This document shows, in pieces, positions 53,343 through 61,900 of a stretch of DNA of 64,000 bases. Source of the DNA: an uncultured Bacteroidota bacterium (lineage in GTDB: Bacteria > Bacteroidota > Bacteroidia > Bacteroidales > WCHB1-69); the NCBI GenBank assembly GCA_902786595.1, contig CADADB010000001.1:253172-317171 (forward strand), in the 5' to 3' direction. The notes under the pieces are model-generated. The model ran no database searches and was not told the origin of the DNA. It was given only the letters and a program-made list of their open reading frames with translations. Both the position numbers and the translations under genes were made by a program. How positions within the stretch are numbered: the first letter of the stretch is position 1; every line of letters begins with the position of its first letter.

Positions 53343-53885
53343 TTAGCGATTCATCAGACGGCTTTCACCCCATTTGTACTGCGGGTACGCCTTCTTGAGG
53401 TCGTTGGCGGAACCCTCCACGCCACTGCCACCGCTGGTGGCGAACACGTTGAGCACCTTGCCGCTAAGGTCGTGGGCTTCGATGAAAGTGTTGACGATGG
53501 TGGGAGCAGTGTACCACCACACGGGGAAGCCGATCCACACCGTGTCGTAGTCGGCGATGTTCTCGCATTTGCCCTTGATGGCCGGACGCGAGCTCTTGTC
53601 CTGCATCTCCAGCGTGGAGCGGGACTTCTTGTCGCGCCAGTCGAGGTCGGCGGCAGTGTAAGGTTGTTCAGGGGTAATCTCATAAAGGTCGGCGTTGTAC
53701 TCTTGGGCGAGTTTCTGCGCGGCGGCCTTGGTGGTGCCGGTAGCTGAGAAATAAACGATCAAAGTCTTTTTCATCTCTTTCTGATTGGTTTGTGAATTCT
53801 TTTGGTTTTCAGCACTTTTGGGCGACTGAGCGCAGGCGGCCATCATCAGGCAACATGCGGCAACGATAAAGGTAATGTTTTTCAT
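53343..53885 (-). CDS. Lipoprotein flavodoxin
   Basis: 180 residues. Lipobox-type signal (MKNITFIVAACCLMMAAC) precedes a polar linker. The flavodoxin domain follows, with VYFSATGTTKAAAQKLA (FMN phosphate loop), TVWIGFPVWWYTAPTIVNTFIE and FATSGGSGVEGSANDL. Exported flavodoxins of this kind are common in Bacteroidota; partners unknown. Promoter box at 53906-53914. Confidence 0.88.
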   Translation of the reverse strand: MKNITFIVAACCLMMAACAQSPKSAENQKNSQTNQKEMKKTLIVYFSATGTTKAAAQKLAQEYNADLYEITPEQPYTAADLDWRDKKSRSTLEMQDKSSRPAIKGKCENIADYDTVWIGFPVWWYTAPTIVNTFIEAHDLSGKVLNVFATSGGSGVEGSANDLKKAYPQYKWGESRLMNR

Positions 53886-53905
53886 TTCTGTCTTTTTTTA
53901 AGGCC

Positions 53906-53914
53906 GCAAAAGTA
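53906..53914 (-). promoter_or_regulatory. Promoter -7 box of the flavodoxin gene
   Basis: TACTTTTGC on the minus strand, about 20 nt before the start at 53885. Confidence 0.6.
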
Positions 53915-53969
53915 CATTTTTTATTTAGATGCAACGCATTGGAAAGCAGTTCCGCATCTGACATTTTTG

Positions 53970-53978
53970 TACTTTTGC
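53970..53978 (+). promoter_or_regulatory. Promoter -7 box of the marC-like gene
   Basis: TACTTTTGC, 24 nt before ATG 54002; rules out the in-frame start at 53939. Confidence 0.65.
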
Positions 53979-54001
53979 CGCCGTTAAAAAAAGGAAAGGC
54001 T

Positions 54002-54598
54002 ATGTTCGGAACCATCAACTTCGTAGAGATATTCAGTTCGTTCATCGTGATGTTCGCCATCATCGATATTTTGGGCTCCATCCCCATTTTCATGGGCATT
54101 CGTGATAAAAACCAGGACATCAAGGCGGCACAGGCCTGTCTGACGGCTTTGGGTCTGTTCTTGCTCTTTTTCTTCGCCGGCGATGCCTTGTTCCGGCTTT
54201 TCGGCATCAACTCGGCCTCCTTTGCGGTGGCGGGTTCGTTGGTGCTCTTCATCCTTGCGGTGGAGATGGTCTTGGGTCGTGACATCATCAAGAACGAGCC
54301 GAGCAGCGGCGGCGCGAGCATCGTGCCCGTGGCCTTCCCGCTCATTGCGGGTCCCGGCGCCATCACCGCCCTGCTCTCCCTCCGCGCCGACTACGCCGTC
54401 ATCAACATCCTGCTGGGACTGTCGCTGAACATCATCCTTGACTACCTCGTCATCCGCTACCTCGACAAAATCCAGAAGCTGTTGGGCGCCAACGTGATCT
54501 TCATCATCCGCAAGTTTTTCGGCGTCATACTCTTGGCGATGGCCATCAACATGTTCGTCAACAACATTTTAGAGATCATCCACCAGGTGCCGAGATAG
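54002..54598 (+). CDS. MarC/UPF0056 family integral membrane protein
   Basis: 198 residues from ATG 54002 (MFGTINFVEIFSSFIVMFAIIDILGSIPIF). Six hydrophobic segments. Diagnostic residues are in VPVAFPLIAGPGAITALLSL, the GPG region of MarC-type proteins. Function is unknown; an early drug-resistance link was withdrawn. Short intergenic gap before the convergent PDZ protease. Confidence 0.88.
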   Translation: MFGTINFVEIFSSFIVMFAIIDILGSIPIFMGIRDKNQDIKAAQACLTALGLFLLFFFAGDALFRLFGINSASFAVAGSLVLFILAVEMVLGRDIIKNEPSSGGASIVPVAFPLIAGPGAITALLSLRADYAVINILLGLSLNIILDYLVIRYLDKIQKLLGANVIFIIRKFFGVILLAMAINMFVNNILEIIHQVPR

Positions 54599-54662
54599 GG
54601 CGGTGACAGGAGTCTCTTTTCAGGAGGGAGTTGAGTTTGAAACTATTTTCTGGATTTTTCCC

Positions 54663-55826
54663 TTACAATTTCGGCTCGTCGAAGGGGAAGGATATCTCCA
54701 CCGTCTCATGGTCGCGCTGGATCGTGAGGGTGATCTCCGTCATGCCGTCGAAGAAGGTCTTACGTTCCTCAAGAGAAATCCCCTTCACATCCCGTCCGTT
54801 GACAGCCGCGATGCGGTCGCCATTTCTCAAACCGGCTTTCTCGGCATTGGATTCTTCAGCCAGACTGTTGACCACCCAATATCCGAGGGTCCGGCTTCGG
54901 TCGGTGTAGGAGAATCCCCGCACGGGACTTTCAAATGGGTCATTGAACTTGGTGTTCGGCTTAAGAAAAAGGCGCTTTCCCGGAAGATCGATGATCATGT
55001 CGAAACGTTCCCAGAAGTCATTGCCGACAATGCCGATGTATTCCTTGCTGGCGAGCGCCCCGCCCGTGTTGTTGCTGAATCCCATGACAATGTCGTTAAA
55101 GGTGAAGCCGCCCACCGAGGCGCTTTTCGCCCTGAAATCGCTGCCGGTAGCCGCCCCGCCGATACCGCCGACAGCCGTAGAGTACCGTATCTGCGGTGTG
55201 ATGTTCGTCAAAGCATATTTCTGAGCCACCAAGCTCGTCAACTCCACCGAGCCGCTGCTGCCAAGGTCCATCAATCCCTCCCCTTCGATGATTATCCCCT
55301 CACTGATGGTAACCGTCAGCGGCACATAGATGCGTCTGTTTTCATAGCGTATGGGAATGGAGGTAAAACCTTCGGTGTGGCCCAATTGGTCTTCAAAAGC
55401 CATCAGCTCATTCAAATAGTCTATTGTGATGACTTTGCCGTCCAAGTTGTCGATTCCCAGTATGCCGTCGGCGTAATCGCCCACGATGGGTTTAAGCTGG
55501 ATGATGGGAGAGATATCGCTCACATACTCTTGACCCGAAACGGTGTAAGTCAGCTCGTTGACGATGACCCGTACCGTTTCCTGACTGTTTCCGGCGCCGC
55601 CCATCCTGCCCTCGACGATCCTACTGTATTGGAGGTTGCTGTCGGCAACGAAAATGCTGTCGATGCAGGTGTAGGGGGATCCGGTGTCGAAGACCAGCCG
55701 GGCGGTTTTCCCGTTGACCTTTGATTCCAGGTAGAGATGGCTGTAATAGAGGATCTTGTTCATCTGCTGCCCCATGAGGGTGGAGAAGCAGAAGACGGCC
55801 GTCAGGAAAAGCAGTGTCTTTTTCAT
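54663..55826 (-). CDS. Exported aspartyl protease with PDZ domain
   Basis: 387 residues from ATG 55826 (MKKTLLFLTAVFCFSTLMGQ signal). Retroviral-type protease fold: first catalytic motif LVFDTGSPYT, second DLGSSGSVEL with the expected D[LST]G. The C-terminal domain (about 305-385) is a PDZ: LGYWVVNSLAEESNAEKAGLRNGDRIAAVNGRDVKG. Such PDZ-aspartyl proteases are common in Bacteroidota and act in the periplasm or on the surface; substrate unknown. The promoter at 55855-55863 excludes earlier starts. Confidence 0.86.
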   Translation of the reverse strand: MKKTLLFLTAVFCFSTLMGQQMNKILYYSHLYLESKVNGKTARLVFDTGSPYTCIDSIFVADSNLQYSRIVEGRMGGAGNSQETVRVIVNELTYTVSGQEYVSDISPIIQLKPIVGDYADGILGIDNLDGKVITIDYLNELMAFEDQLGHTEGFTSIPIRYENRRIYVPLTVTISEGIIIEGEGLMDLGSSGSVELTSLVAQKYALTNITPQIRYSTAVGGIGGAATGSDFRAKSASVGGFTFNDIVMGFSNNTGGALASKEYIGIVGNDFWERFDMIIDLPGKRLFLKPNTKFNDPFESPVRGFSYTDRSRTLGYWVVNSLAEESNAEKAGLRNGDRIAAVNGRDVKGISLEERKTFFDGMTEITLTIQRDHETVEISFPFDEPKL

Positions 55827-55854
55827 TTGCGACATTTGGTGATAAAACAACGCC

Positions 55855-55863
55855 GCAAAGGTA
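55855..55863 (-). promoter_or_regulatory. Promoter -7 box of the PDZ protease gene
   Basis: TACCTTTGC on the minus strand, 29 nt before ATG 55826. Confidence 0.6.
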
Positions 55864-56003
55864 CACAAAATAATGGTTTGGGATTCTCTTTTTCTTAGTC
55901 AGCAACTCTGTCTTCTGATTGCGAACTATATCAATGGTCGCTGATGATTGATTTTTTTCATAAGGAATTCTGATATTTTATATTACTACCCCGCCTAAAG
56001 GCA

Positions 56004-56024
56004 CCCCTTCTTGAAAAGAAGGGG
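56004..56024. repeat. Hairpin in the gap before the defence island
   Basis: CCCCTTCTT and AAGAAGGGG pair perfectly around GAA, followed by AATTTT. In the middle of a roughly 700-nt gap (55864-56567) that otherwise holds AT-rich sequence, the 24-nt repeats at 56289 and a short gene remnant. Could be a terminator or another dispersed repeat. Confidence 0.6.
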
Positions 56025-56288
56025 AATTTTCGCGATCGCACTTATCGTGCGGAAAACGGGATTTATTTCAAATCGAAAATTCAACAAATATTCATAAAGA
56101 CATGTATGTCAATATGTTAAAATTGTTTTTTTTGAAAAATAATGCATCAGTAGTAGTTTGGGATTAAGGATTATCAAAACGGGGTGAGATGTGGAAAGAT
56201 GCTCCGAGAGGCGACTTTCGATATCAAGCTCCGCAATTGTCAAAGTCAATAACGTGATATTGAATTGTTTTTGTATTTTTTCAGCGGC

Positions 56289-56384
56289 AAAAACTAATGA
56301 TACTAAGACAACAAAAACTAACGATACTAAAGCGACAAAAACTAATAACGCTAAGGCGAAATAAACTAACAGGAATAAAAGTAC
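56289..56384. repeat. Four tandem 24-nt repeats
   Basis: Four 24-nt units, the first three beginning AAAAACTAA (56289, 56313, 56337) and the last ATAAACTAA (56361). They sit directly before the short remnant at 56392. Confidence 0.75.
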
Positions 56385-56391
56385 TACAAAA

Positions 56392-56487
56392 ATGGCAACG
56401 ATACAAGAGAAATTGGCAGAGTCACTGGCGGTGCTGAAGCAGGCGAGCGTGGAAGGGGATGTGTGGTTTATTGGGAGGTTAATGTAA
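56392..56487 (+). pseudogene. Short remnant frame, 31 codons
   Basis: Starts MATIQEKLAESLAVLKQASV and stops after LM. The opening resembles the start of some Fic-type or regulatory proteins of Bacteroidota but is too short to assign. Codon use is GC-rich, unlike the AT-rich genes that follow. I read it as the 5' end of a gene lost or interrupted at the island edge. Confidence 0.3.
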
Positions 56488-56536
56488 GAAGAGGTGTTCC
56501 TCTCTTCCTCAAGATTTGACGAATAAGGATTTTTTG

Positions 56537-56545
56537 TATTTTTGC
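56537..56545 (+). promoter_or_regulatory. Promoter -7 box of the OLD-like operon
   Basis: TATTTTTGC, 23 nt before the start at 56568. Confidence 0.65.
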
Positions 56546-56567
56546 AAATTAATTTGAATAAAAATAT

Positions 56568-57950
56568 ATGCTGACATATATCAAGATAAACGGTTTTAAG
56601 TCATTTCAAGATTTTGAAATGACTTTCACTCCCTTGACAATTATCGCTGGAACCAATGCCGCTGGGAAAAGTAATTTATTTGATGCATTACGTCTTTTGT
56701 CCAGACTAACTGAAGTTGATAAAATCCATACCGCTTTTCGTGAGGAGCAAAGAGGTGACATGCATGAGCTTTTCACCCAATATGATAATGATGAATATGC
56801 ATCTATTATGGAGTTTGTTGTTGAGATGCTGGTTAACAAGGAGATTGCAGATGCATGGGGCGCGACCGCAACTTTAAAATACACAAGGCTGCGTTATGAG
56901 CTAAAGATCAAGCATTTCATCAATGATAATGGGTTGGAGGATTTAGAAGTTGTACATGAATATCTGAGCACTATAAAACATAACGATGATCATTGGATAA
57001 AGCTCATTCCGCACAAACAAATGGAACTCTGGCGGCCAAAAGTTGTGACGGGCAAGCGCGGTGTTCCATATATTGACACAAAAGTCGAGAACGGCATTCC
57101 TGTTGTTTATATTCCACAAGACGGGACTTCTGGAAAAAAACGCGTCATTAATCTGCTGCACGCAAAGAAAACGATATTGAGCAGTTTTGATTCCGTAGAT
57201 TTCCGACACATTCTCGCTGCAAAAGAGGAAATGAGGAGTTGGCAATTCCTTCAACTGAATCCTGAAGACTTAAGGCAACCCACAAGCAAGAAAGACGGAG
57301 AGGACACCATTTCTTTCTCTGGGAAAAATTTAGCCGCAGCACTTTATCGAATCAAACAAAAAGATCCATACTCTTTGGTGGAAATTTCAAGAAAACTGAG
57401 CAGTTTTATCCCGAATTACACTGAAGTTGAAGTGAAAGATGATATTGAGAACAAGCAATATGTAATCTATCTAAAAGGGGAAGACGGAAAAGAATACTCT
57501 TCAAGAGTTCTTTCGGAAGGAACACTTCGGATGCTCGCATTGTGTATTTTGGAACAGGATGACAAACACACAGGTCTTTTGTGTTTTGAAGAGCCTGAAA
57601 ACGGCATTCACCCGTTTCGAATCAAAACAATGGTTGACCTGTTGAAAGATTTGTCAACAGATTTTGAAGATTCGGAAATGCCCTTAAGACAAGTCATTGT
57701 CAACACGCATTCTCCAGTGCTTGTCAATATCATTCATAAGCACTGGGTGAAAGACCTCAATGTTTCGCTTCACTTTGCCGAAATGCGGACCAGAATACAG
57801 GAGATAAACGGGAAAAAACAGAAGACAAAGTTCACGACCATTCTTCCGGTGGCAAAAGATGGTCAACTGTCGCTGCCTATCTCTGAGCAGGACAAAAAAG
57901 TCTCCATACTTACCGTAAACGAATATCTAACCTCATTAAACGGAGAATAA
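56568..57950 (+). CDS. ABC-type AAA ATPase of a split OLD/PARIS-like defence pair
   Basis: 460 residues. Walker A at 28-35 (GTNAAGKS), ABC signature LSEGTLRMLAL (about 312-322), Walker B LLCFEEPENGIHP (about 337-348) and the His switch VNTHSPVLV (about 379). This is the AAA_15/AAA_21 ATPase without an in-chain TOPRIM domain, unlike single-chain OLD. The next gene, 2 nt downstream, encodes a TOPRIM-like protein. Such two-gene ATPase/TOPRIM pairs include PARIS (AriA/AriB), which kills or shuts down phage-infected cells. Defence role is by family analogy. Confidence 0.87.
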   Translation: MLTYIKINGFKSFQDFEMTFTPLTIIAGTNAAGKSNLFDALRLLSRLTEVDKIHTAFREEQRGDMHELFTQYDNDEYASIMEFVVEMLVNKEIADAWGATATLKYTRLRYELKIKHFINDNGLEDLEVVHEYLSTIKHNDDHWIKLIPHKQMELWRPKVVTGKRGVPYIDTKVENGIPVVYIPQDGTSGKKRVINLLHAKKTILSSFDSVDFRHILAAKEEMRSWQFLQLNPEDLRQPTSKKDGEDTISFSGKNLAAALYRIKQKDPYSLVEISRKLSSFIPNYTEVEVKDDIENKQYVIYLKGEDGKEYSSRVLSEGTLRMLALCILEQDDKHTGLLCFEEPENGIHPFRIKTMVDLLKDLSTDFEDSEMPLRQVIVNTHSPVLVNIIHKHWVKDLNVSLHFAEMRTRIQEINGKKQKTKFTTILPVAKDGQLSLPISEQDKKVSILTVNEYLTSLNGE

Positions 57951-57952
57951 TC

Positions 57953-58627
57953 ATGGCGGCGAGACAGGTTTTTGTTGGATTCACAACAGAGGGAAGTACT
58001 GATGTTCGTTTCCTGAGGAAGATCATAGAAAGGTCTTTTGAAGAAATCGCGTACGAGTGTCAGGGAGACGTGGAGCCCGTAGTCTGGCCATTGGGTGTTA
58101 AAAAGACAGACCTTTCGTTTAGTGAATACGCATTGAAAGCAGCGCAACAAGGGGTTGAGGAGATAGGGATGATGATTCTTTGCATACATTCAGATGCCGA
58201 TGACGCCACAAATCAAAACGTACTTGACAATAAAATTGCTCCGGCACGGGAACTAATCAATGCCCAAAGCGATGACACTACGTGTAAAATACTAGTACCC
58301 GCGATTCCGGTTCAAATGATGGAATCATGGATGTTGGCAGATAAAGACTTGTTAAAAAACGAGATTGGGACCACAAAAACAGATAATGAGCTCGGAATTA
58401 ACCGCTCTCCCGAATCTATCACAGACCCTAAGGCTGTAATTGAAGAAGCCATTAGAATAGCACGACAAGAAATAACGAGACGTAGAAGAAAAGAGTTAAG
58501 AATTAGTGATTTGTATCTTCCAGTTGGACAAAAAGTGTCGATTGACAAACTGAAAGGACTCCCTTCATACAGACGGTTTCAAGAAGATATCAGACAAGCC
58601 TATCGGGAATTGCATTTAATGAAATAA
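57953..58627 (+). CDS. TOPRIM-like nuclease partner (DUF4276/DUF4435-like)
   Basis: 224 residues. GFTTEGSTDVRFLRKI supplies the TOPRIM Glu and Asp, and MILCIHSDADDATN the acidic D-x-D pair. The later IPVQMMESWMLADKDLL and SPESITDPKAVIEEA segments match the layout of DUF4276 proteins. Expected to be a metal-dependent nuclease controlled by the ATPase, as AriB is by AriA. Start ATG 57953 lies 2 nt after the upstream stop, so the pair is tightly coupled. The exact family (DUF4276 or DUF4435) needs a profile search. Confidence 0.8.
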   Translation: MAARQVFVGFTTEGSTDVRFLRKIIERSFEEIAYECQGDVEPVVWPLGVKKTDLSFSEYALKAAQQGVEEIGMMILCIHSDADDATNQNVLDNKIAPARELINAQSDDTTCKILVPAIPVQMMESWMLADKDLLKNEIGTTKTDNELGINRSPESITDPKAVIEEAIRIARQEITRRRRKELRISDLYLPVGQKVSIDKLKGLPSYRRFQEDIRQAYRELHLMK

Positions 58628-58629
58628 TC

Positions 58630-58752
58630 GTGTTCGATTGCCAAACTCGCGCCGACCTCCACGACAAATCGACGGGGCTGTACCTTTACGGGGATTTGTA
58701 TGTGGCGGATGAGTTTATGAGGGAGATGGGGGATGGGATCCAGTGTACTTGA
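58630..58752 (+). pseudogene. GC-rich remnant between defence genes
   Basis: A 40-codon frame starting with GTG (VFDCQTRADLHDK ... DEFMREMGDGIQCT) and continuing into unrelated sequence. The roughly 200-nt patch 58630-58830 is GC-rich while both neighbours are AT-rich. No family recognised. Possibly debris of a gene split by insertion of the defence genes. Confidence 0.25.
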
Positions 58753-58846
58753 ACAAATCCCATCACTATATGCGGAATTAGAGAAGGTGTGGTGGAAGGA
58801 TGTAGTGGGGTGTTTATTTTGGAAATTTTGAAATAATTGCCAATAT

Positions 58847-60535
58847 ATGGAAAACATGGAATTACAAGTGCAGAAGCTGCTCTCTTATAGTATTATGTTT
58901 CCAGCCAAACACGATAGGATAGAGGATTTGTTGGCTGATGTTCCATCAAGAAGTGCAGTTGAATTTGTGGCAACTCTTATCTCTTGGAAAAATAGTCAGC
59001 TAATCACTCAACTTGAAACAGATGTTTGGTTACCGTGGGTAATGCAATGTAGAAGTGACGTTAAAAACCCTATTGGAAACTATATGGATGGAGCCAATCT
59101 GAAAGAATATGTTCTTGTAGACATTTATTCCCTACTTTTATTGTTGGATAAACTTTTGTGTCAGTACAATGATGACGAAAGAGAACTCAGCATAGACGAC
59201 AAATCAAACCTAATGCTGTCTTATTTAATTTGTTGCGACGAAAGACTTGACTTCGGAAAAAAGTTGCCAAATAACAATATGCCTGCTTATAAGTTTGTCG
59301 AATTGTTCCTTCCTATAGAGTTGAAATATAACAATGTTGAGACAATTAGAGATTATCGGTTACAACTAATACTATGTTATTCGCTTTTGATGGATTTCCC
59401 AAAGGAGAATAATAAGTTTAAAGGTTATGTGGATGCATTTTGCAAAGAACGAGATCTATCTAATCCAAAAGAATATTTGGACAACCTCTTTATGTTGAAC
59501 TTTGACTTGATGGGAGCCAAACAAGGAACATGCGTAATGGAGATAGACGATGGTTGTTGGAAATCAATTAACTTCATAGAACGATTCTGTCTTGATGTTC
59601 ATAATTACAAACATTCAGAGGATTTTCATGAATTCAGAGAACACCCTGTTCTAAAAACAGGTTCAAACAGGTATGTGTTCTTATTCACTAATTTGTTTTT
59701 GGACAAATCTTTTGCAGGATTACTGTTCGACATGTCCGATGTTTTAGAGAATATAGGAGTTCTGAGCCCCAAGAATTCATATGCGGACTTGAAAGGTTTT
59801 TTAGGTGAAGAATTCAGCGAAAAGTACCTGTTTTACAATATTATGCAGAGATGTTTTGGACAAAGATACGTGAGATATACAGGAACAGATCTTAAATCGC
59901 TTATTGGGGATGGAGAACCTGATTACTACATGAGAAGGGGTAATAGAGTATTTGTCTTCGAATGCAAAGATACGCTACTAGCCAATAAATACAAGTTGAG
60001 CGGCGATTACGGAGAAATTGTAAAAGGTATTGAAGAGAAGTACATATCCAATATGAATGCAAAACCAAAGGGAATTGTACAGTTGGCAAATGTTATTGAA
60101 AACAAGATATCAATGATATTAAGTGACGTTGACAAAGATGCACCTCAAGGAAAAAAATATGTCTTTCCCATACTTGTCTATTTCGATGACAGTTTTGATT
60201 CTGAAGGGGTGAATTGGCATTTGAACAACCGATTTAAAGAGATTATTTCCCAAAGAACGTTTTCGTCAAATTATGTTGTAAAGGACCTAGTTATGATTAA
60301 CATAGCACAATTGATGCGTCTTGAGAATTTCTTTGCTGATGACAAATTAAGATTGGCGACTTTGATCAACTCATACATAGATTATAAAAATCAAAAAGAC
60401 TTAAATCAAGTATTTCCTTTCAATAAGTTTCTGTTTCAAGAAGCAAGAAAAAAAGGGTATGAATTGAAGAAGACCAGATGGTTTGATGAGGTTTACCAAA
60501 ACTTAGTCGCTTTGGATAAAAAAGAAATACAGTAA
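58847..60535 (+). CDS. Large unknown protein with a PD-(D/E)XK nuclease-like core
   Basis: 562 residues. The probable nuclease core is at 355-375: D359 in GDGEPDYYM, then E372-C-K374 in VFVFECKD, preceded by a helix and strand (RYVRYTGTDLKSLI). The N-terminal 340 residues are helical, have no recognised domain, and could be a sensing or targeting part. A C-terminal LMRLENFF ... YKNQKD tail follows. Solitary nucleases of this shape are frequent in defence islands. It is AT-rich like its neighbours. Confidence 0.72.
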   Translation: MENMELQVQKLLSYSIMFPAKHDRIEDLLADVPSRSAVEFVATLISWKNSQLITQLETDVWLPWVMQCRSDVKNPIGNYMDGANLKEYVLVDIYSLLLLLDKLLCQYNDDERELSIDDKSNLMLSYLICCDERLDFGKKLPNNNMPAYKFVELFLPIELKYNNVETIRDYRLQLILCYSLLMDFPKENNKFKGYVDAFCKERDLSNPKEYLDNLFMLNFDLMGAKQGTCVMEIDDGCWKSINFIERFCLDVHNYKHSEDFHEFREHPVLKTGSNRYVFLFTNLFLDKSFAGLLFDMSDVLENIGVLSPKNSYADLKGFLGEEFSEKYLFYNIMQRCFGQRYVRYTGTDLKSLIGDGEPDYYMRRGNRVFVFECKDTLLANKYKLSGDYGEIVKGIEEKYISNMNAKPKGIVQLANVIENKISMILSDVDKDAPQGKKYVFPILVYFDDSFDSEGVNWHLNNRFKEIISQRTFSSNYVVKDLVMINIAQLMRLENFFADDKLRLATLINSYIDYKNQKDLNQVFPFNKFLFQEARKKGYELKKTRWFDEVYQNLVALDKKEIQ

Positions 60536-60596
60536 GTTTAACAACAATTGATTTCTTTGAGTTTGTGATTTTATAAATTATCGTGTGTTAATAATT

Positions 60597-61724
60597 ATGA
60601 AAAAGTCGGATGTTTTTTGGCAAACATATTTGAATCTTGAGAAAGAAGCTATTGAAGTTTCTAAATTTATATTCGTAACGGATGAAGTTATTACAAATCG
60701 CGGAGGAAAAGAATTGGTTGAGCCCTGCGAATCACAGTTAAAAACATTTTCGCCCCACATTGCAGACTTATTGGTAAGGTGTTGTGTTCAGATAGAAGCT
60801 ATCTCCAAGGAGTTATATTATGAAAATGGTGGTACTAAAACCAGAGGGGATAATACAATTTTCTTTGATGAAGACTGCTTAAAACTAATTGATATAAAAT
60901 GGGAAACACATAATAAACGAGTACTTGTTGTGGCCCCTTTTTTCAATTTAACGAAGGAAGAAAACCGAGAGTTGCGTCCATTGAGAGAAGCTCACAAAAA
61001 AAAGGGGACCTATTGGGAAAGAGCATATCAGGCTGTTAAACATGATCGATATGCATCACTTTCGATGGGAAATATCAAAGCATTTCTTCATGCTTTGGCT
61101 GCTCTCTATTTATTGAATCTGTATTATAGAAATGATTCTTGGGTGACAACTTATAATGATTTAAATAAGCAAGATTATAGTATTGGCTCTGCTTTATTTG
61201 CTGTAAAACCACCTGAAGCAGGACTGTTATGGCATGGGAATCAACCACAAATTAGTGATAGTCCTTATGTTGTGACATACCAAGACGAGGATTTTAAACG
61301 TATTGAGGAAATGCAACAAGCTGAAAATGATGCTTTGTTTGATTATTGGCAACAACAACCTGAATTAAATGAGCCTGAATTTATTGCTTTGTTAGCGGCT
61401 GAATTTGAAAAGCAAAAACATGATCCATCTCAACGAGTTATGTTTATATGGGAACTTGCTAAATATCGTTTGAATAAAATGTTGCCAAACAATTTGCCAT
61501 TTGAAGATAGAAAAAAACGCTTTGTTGAAAGTGAGGCGTGGAATAGTTGGATCAATCAGCATAACACTCACCTTTTACCTGATGAAATAACGGAAGAGAA
61601 TTTTCAAAAAGAAATAGAAAGAGTTGGTGTTCGGTGGGGCAGGGAAATAGAAAAAAAATTCCATACGTTAAAATGGATTCCTATCGCATTGAATAGCGGA
61701 ATGTGCAAAGTGTATATTCCATAA
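60597..61724 (+). CDS. Unrecognised helical protein, possibly HEPN-like
   Basis: 375 residues from ATG 60597 (MKKSDVFWQTYLNLEKEAIEVSKF). The first half contains HIADLLVRCCVQIEAISKELYYENGG and AYQAVKHDRYASLSMGNIKAFLHALAALYLLNLYY. The VKHDR segment next to a helical bundle is the pattern of some HEPN-type proteins. The second half is charged, with FDYWQQQPELNEPEFIALLAAEFEKQ. No catalytic assignment is justified. A separate gene 61 nt after the PD-(D/E)XK gene, same strand. Confidence 0.62.
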   Translation: MKKSDVFWQTYLNLEKEAIEVSKFIFVTDEVITNRGGKELVEPCESQLKTFSPHIADLLVRCCVQIEAISKELYYENGGTKTRGDNTIFFDEDCLKLIDIKWETHNKRVLVVAPFFNLTKEENRELRPLREAHKKKGTYWERAYQAVKHDRYASLSMGNIKAFLHALAALYLLNLYYRNDSWVTTYNDLNKQDYSIGSALFAVKPPEAGLLWHGNQPQISDSPYVVTYQDEDFKRIEEMQQAENDALFDYWQQQPELNEPEFIALLAAEFEKQKHDPSQRVMFIWELAKYRLNKMLPNNLPFEDRKKRFVESEAWNSWINQHNTHLLPDEITEENFQKEIERVGVRWGREIEKKFHTLKWIPIALNSGMCKVYIP

Positions 61725-61787
61725 AGATTTGAAAATTCCATCCCATATATGAATGTCTGTGATGGTTTGTGCGTGAATATTATTTTG

Positions 61788-61796
61788 TATCTTTGC
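61788..61796 (+). promoter_or_regulatory. Promoter -7 box of the methylase operon
   Basis: TATCTTTGC. Transcription would start near 61800 and include a leader of about 240 nt before ATG 62039. Confidence 0.65.
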
Positions 61797-61900
61797 CGCC
61801 CAATCAATCACAAATATAAACTTTAACGAATAATATTATACCCAAACAATAGAAGAATAAAAAGATAAATAACATATTATAAAGCGTTTTCGCTCCATCT

